Part shown: positions 4,865 to 5,705 of the stretch, piece after piece
Position numbering within the stretch: the stretch's first letter is position 1
How the letters are laid out: each line of letters opens with the position of its first letter
Source: Ahrensia sp.
GTDB lineage: Bacteria > Pseudomonadota > Alphaproteobacteria > Rhizobiales > Rhizobiaceae
Length of the DNA stretch: 5,705 bases
Direction: 5' to 3'
Assembly (NCBI GenBank): GCA_002698425.1
Contig: NZXU01000107.1
Span: 1 to 5,705, forward strand
Translations under genes and position numbers: made by a program
The notes under the pieces: generated by a model
Told to the model about the DNA's origin: nothing
What the model saw: only the letters and a program-made list of their open reading frames with translations
Database searches by the model: none

Positions 4865-5705
4865 GCAATCACCGTGGTCGTCGGTGCCGCGGTCGCGGGG
4901 GTGCCTTGGCTGCCGGCAGGTGCGGTCTCAGGCGGTGGGGCCGCCGGCCCAGAATCGGCGGCCGCCGATTCTGGGCCGGGGCTGTCGGGGGTGGCACTGG
5001 GCTCGACGGGTGTGCCCTGGCTGCCCTCGGCGATGGGAGTGCCCTCACTGACGCCTGTCGCTGTCGGAGCCGCCTCGATGGGGGTGCCTTGGCTGCCGGT
5101 GGGTAGTGCGTCTGTCGGCACGGTATCGCCGGCCTCGACGTCGGCGCCTTCGGCCTCCAGCGCCGGAATTTCGCCGACGTCCGCACCGTCGACTCCCGCG
5201 GGGTCGGCCGGCCTGGTCTGCGTGCCTGCTGGGGGGCTCCCCTGGCCGCCACTGGTGGCCGGCGGTGGCGGCGGTGCGACCCACACGGCCCGGTCGGTTC
5301 CCATCGAGTTGTACACCACACTCTCTGGAGGAGCGGTCCCGGTCACGTCAAAATACAGCTTGCCTGTCGTGTGCTGGCCCTGCGCAAGCGTGGCGGGGTT
5401 GACACCCAGCGGTGTGGCCGCCCCGAACAACACCCGGTACGTCGCGCCGTCGGCGGCTCGTGCGTTGAAATTCGACACCACCGGTGTCACGGTTCCAACG
5501 ACGGCCACGTTGGTGGCCGTGGCCTCCCACAGCGTGCCGTCCACCGGGTAGTCGATGACATCAGAACTGCGCCTGAGATCGCTGACCACCCACGCCTGCA
5601 CAACCCCGTTATCCACCAGCTCGGCGTGATCGCCAAACGTCGTGGTCTCCAGATCTGCTGCTGCCGCGGGTGCGCTGAGCAAGCCGACGGCCAGTGCCGC
5701 CGACG
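4849..5705 (-). CDS. Secreted MPT63-like (DUF1942) protein with repeat tail, 5' end cut
   Basis: The gene runs off the right edge; the 284 visible residues begin inside the signal peptide (SAALAVGLLSAPAAAADLETT), with likely cleavage after an Ala near APAAAA. TTG at 5682 is not a credible start because it falls inside the hydrophobic core. Visible residues about 16-142 match the MPT63 family closely: VVQAWVVSDLRRSS, YPVDGTLWEATAT, VTPVVSNFNARAADGATYRV, TGKLYFDVTG and a final MGTDRAVW. MPT63 is a small secreted immunogenic beta-sandwich protein of mycobacteria whose biochemical role is not settled. Unlike MPT63, which ends after that domain, this protein carries about 140 more residues rich in Pro, Ala, Gly, Thr and Glu, including GSQGTP three times. 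There is no LPXTG motif or C-terminal membrane helix, so it is probably released or loosely wall-associated. It converges on the 86-residue gene. Confidence 0.9.
   Translation of the reverse strand, partial: SAALAVGLLSAPAAAADLETTTFGDHAELVDNGVVQAWVVSDLRRSSDVIDYPVDGTLWEATATNVAVVGTVTPVVSNFNARAADGATYRVLFGAATPLGVNPATLAQGQHTTGKLYFDVTGTAPPESVVYNSMGTDRAVWVAPPPPPATSGGQGSPPAGTQTRPADPAGVDGADVGEIPALEAEGADVEAGDTVPTDALPTGSQGTPIEAAPTATGVSEGTPIAEGSQGTPVEPSATPDSPGPESAAADSGPAAPPPETAPAGSQGTPATAAPTTTVIAPPPS
4897..5099 (-). repeat. GSQGTP-coding repeats in the MPT63-like tail
   Basis: The 20-base unit GGGGGTGCCTTGGCTGCCGG (plus strand) occurs identically at 4897-4916 and 5080-5099, with a diverged copy near 5008-5027. 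Read on the minus strand each gives GSQGTP (visible residues 264-269, 203-208 and 227-232). A weaker SEGTP lies at 219-223, and GGQGSP at 152-157 may be a decayed copy. Spacing is irregular, so these are scattered peptide repeats. Confidence 0.75.
4944..4979. repeat. Perfect 36-bp palindrome
   Basis: CCGGCCCAGAATCGGCGG at 4944-4961 is followed immediately by its exact reverse complement at 4962-4979, with no spacer and no mismatch. It lies inside the MPT63-like tail and encodes PGPESAAADSGPA (visible residues 242-254). It could extrude as a cruciform or fold as a strong hairpin in mRNA. Flanking bases 4943 and 4980 do not pair, so the boundary is sharp. Confidence 0.9.
5137..5181. repeat. 10-bp inverted repeat in the MPT63-like tail
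   Basis: GACGTCGGCG at 5137-5146 is matched by CGCCGACGTC at 5172-5181, and inner bases partly pair as well (TTCGGC with GCCGGAA). It encodes part of the two GADV stretches in the tail. Because GACGTC is itself a palindrome, some of the symmetry follows from repeating that codon pair. Confidence 0.5.

Noticed and set aside
4897..5099. Treating the repeated 20-base units as a CRISPR array.
   Set aside because: There are only two exact copies and one diverged copy, spacing is irregular, they are in frame with a protein, and no cas gene is present.
4874..5551. Plus-strand open frame of 225 codons opposite the MPT63-like gene.
   Set aside because: The minus-strand frame has a recognisable secreted domain; the plus frame is Gly/Ala/Val/Pro low complexity produced by the same repeats.
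3..5705. tRNA, rRNA, transposase, integrase or attachment site.
   Set aside because: None could be recognised on either strand, so no mobile-element boundary is claimed.

Overview
The window looks like mycobacterial DNA. It is GC-rich, its coding strands favour C- and G-ending codons, and its right end encodes a secreted MPT63-like (DUF1942) protein, a family characteristic of Mycobacterium. The species cannot be named from the sequence. The accessory content (a toxin-antitoxin pair, unrecognised genes and an odd RNA-polymerase-like regulator) suits a plasmid, island or other variable region, but no replication, transfer or transposase gene is visible to prove that.

Layout, left to right. 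(1) At 3-317 is the 3' end of a plus-strand gene of unknown function, followed by a strong GC hairpin (331-354) that probably ends its transcript. (2) At 405-2541 is a tightly packed three-gene operon. It starts with a Phd/YefM-type antitoxin, probably read from a leaderless promoter with an inverted repeat next to it. A PIN-domain VapC toxin follows with a GTGA overlap, then an unrecognised 501-residue protein whose start overlaps the vapC stop (ATGA). (3) At 2684-4501 is a 605-residue protein combining an RNA polymerase alpha-CTD-like helix-hairpin-helix, a sigma-70 region-4-like HTH and three probable winged-helix repeats. It has a good ribosome binding site and two small hairpins just inside its start. 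(4) At 4567-4827 is a small helical protein of unknown function. (5) On the minus strand, 4849-5705 encodes the MPT63-like protein, with its signal peptide cut by the window edge. It has a long Pro/Ala/Gly-rich tail carrying GSQGTP repeats and a perfect 36-bp DNA palindrome.

How they may work together. The antitoxin and toxin form a standard type II module, with the antitoxin neutralising a PIN ribonuclease. The translational overlap means the 501-residue protein is made together with the toxin, so it could be a third component or a passenger protected by the addiction module. The alpha-CTD/sigma-4 protein has DNA-binding parts of the transcription machinery but no core-binding sigma region 2, so it more likely modulates transcription than acts as a sigma factor. 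Whether genes 405-4501 form one functional system is unproven; a conserved gene-order survey would decide it. The MPT63-like gene converges on this block and is separated from it by a hairpin that could terminate transcription from both sides.
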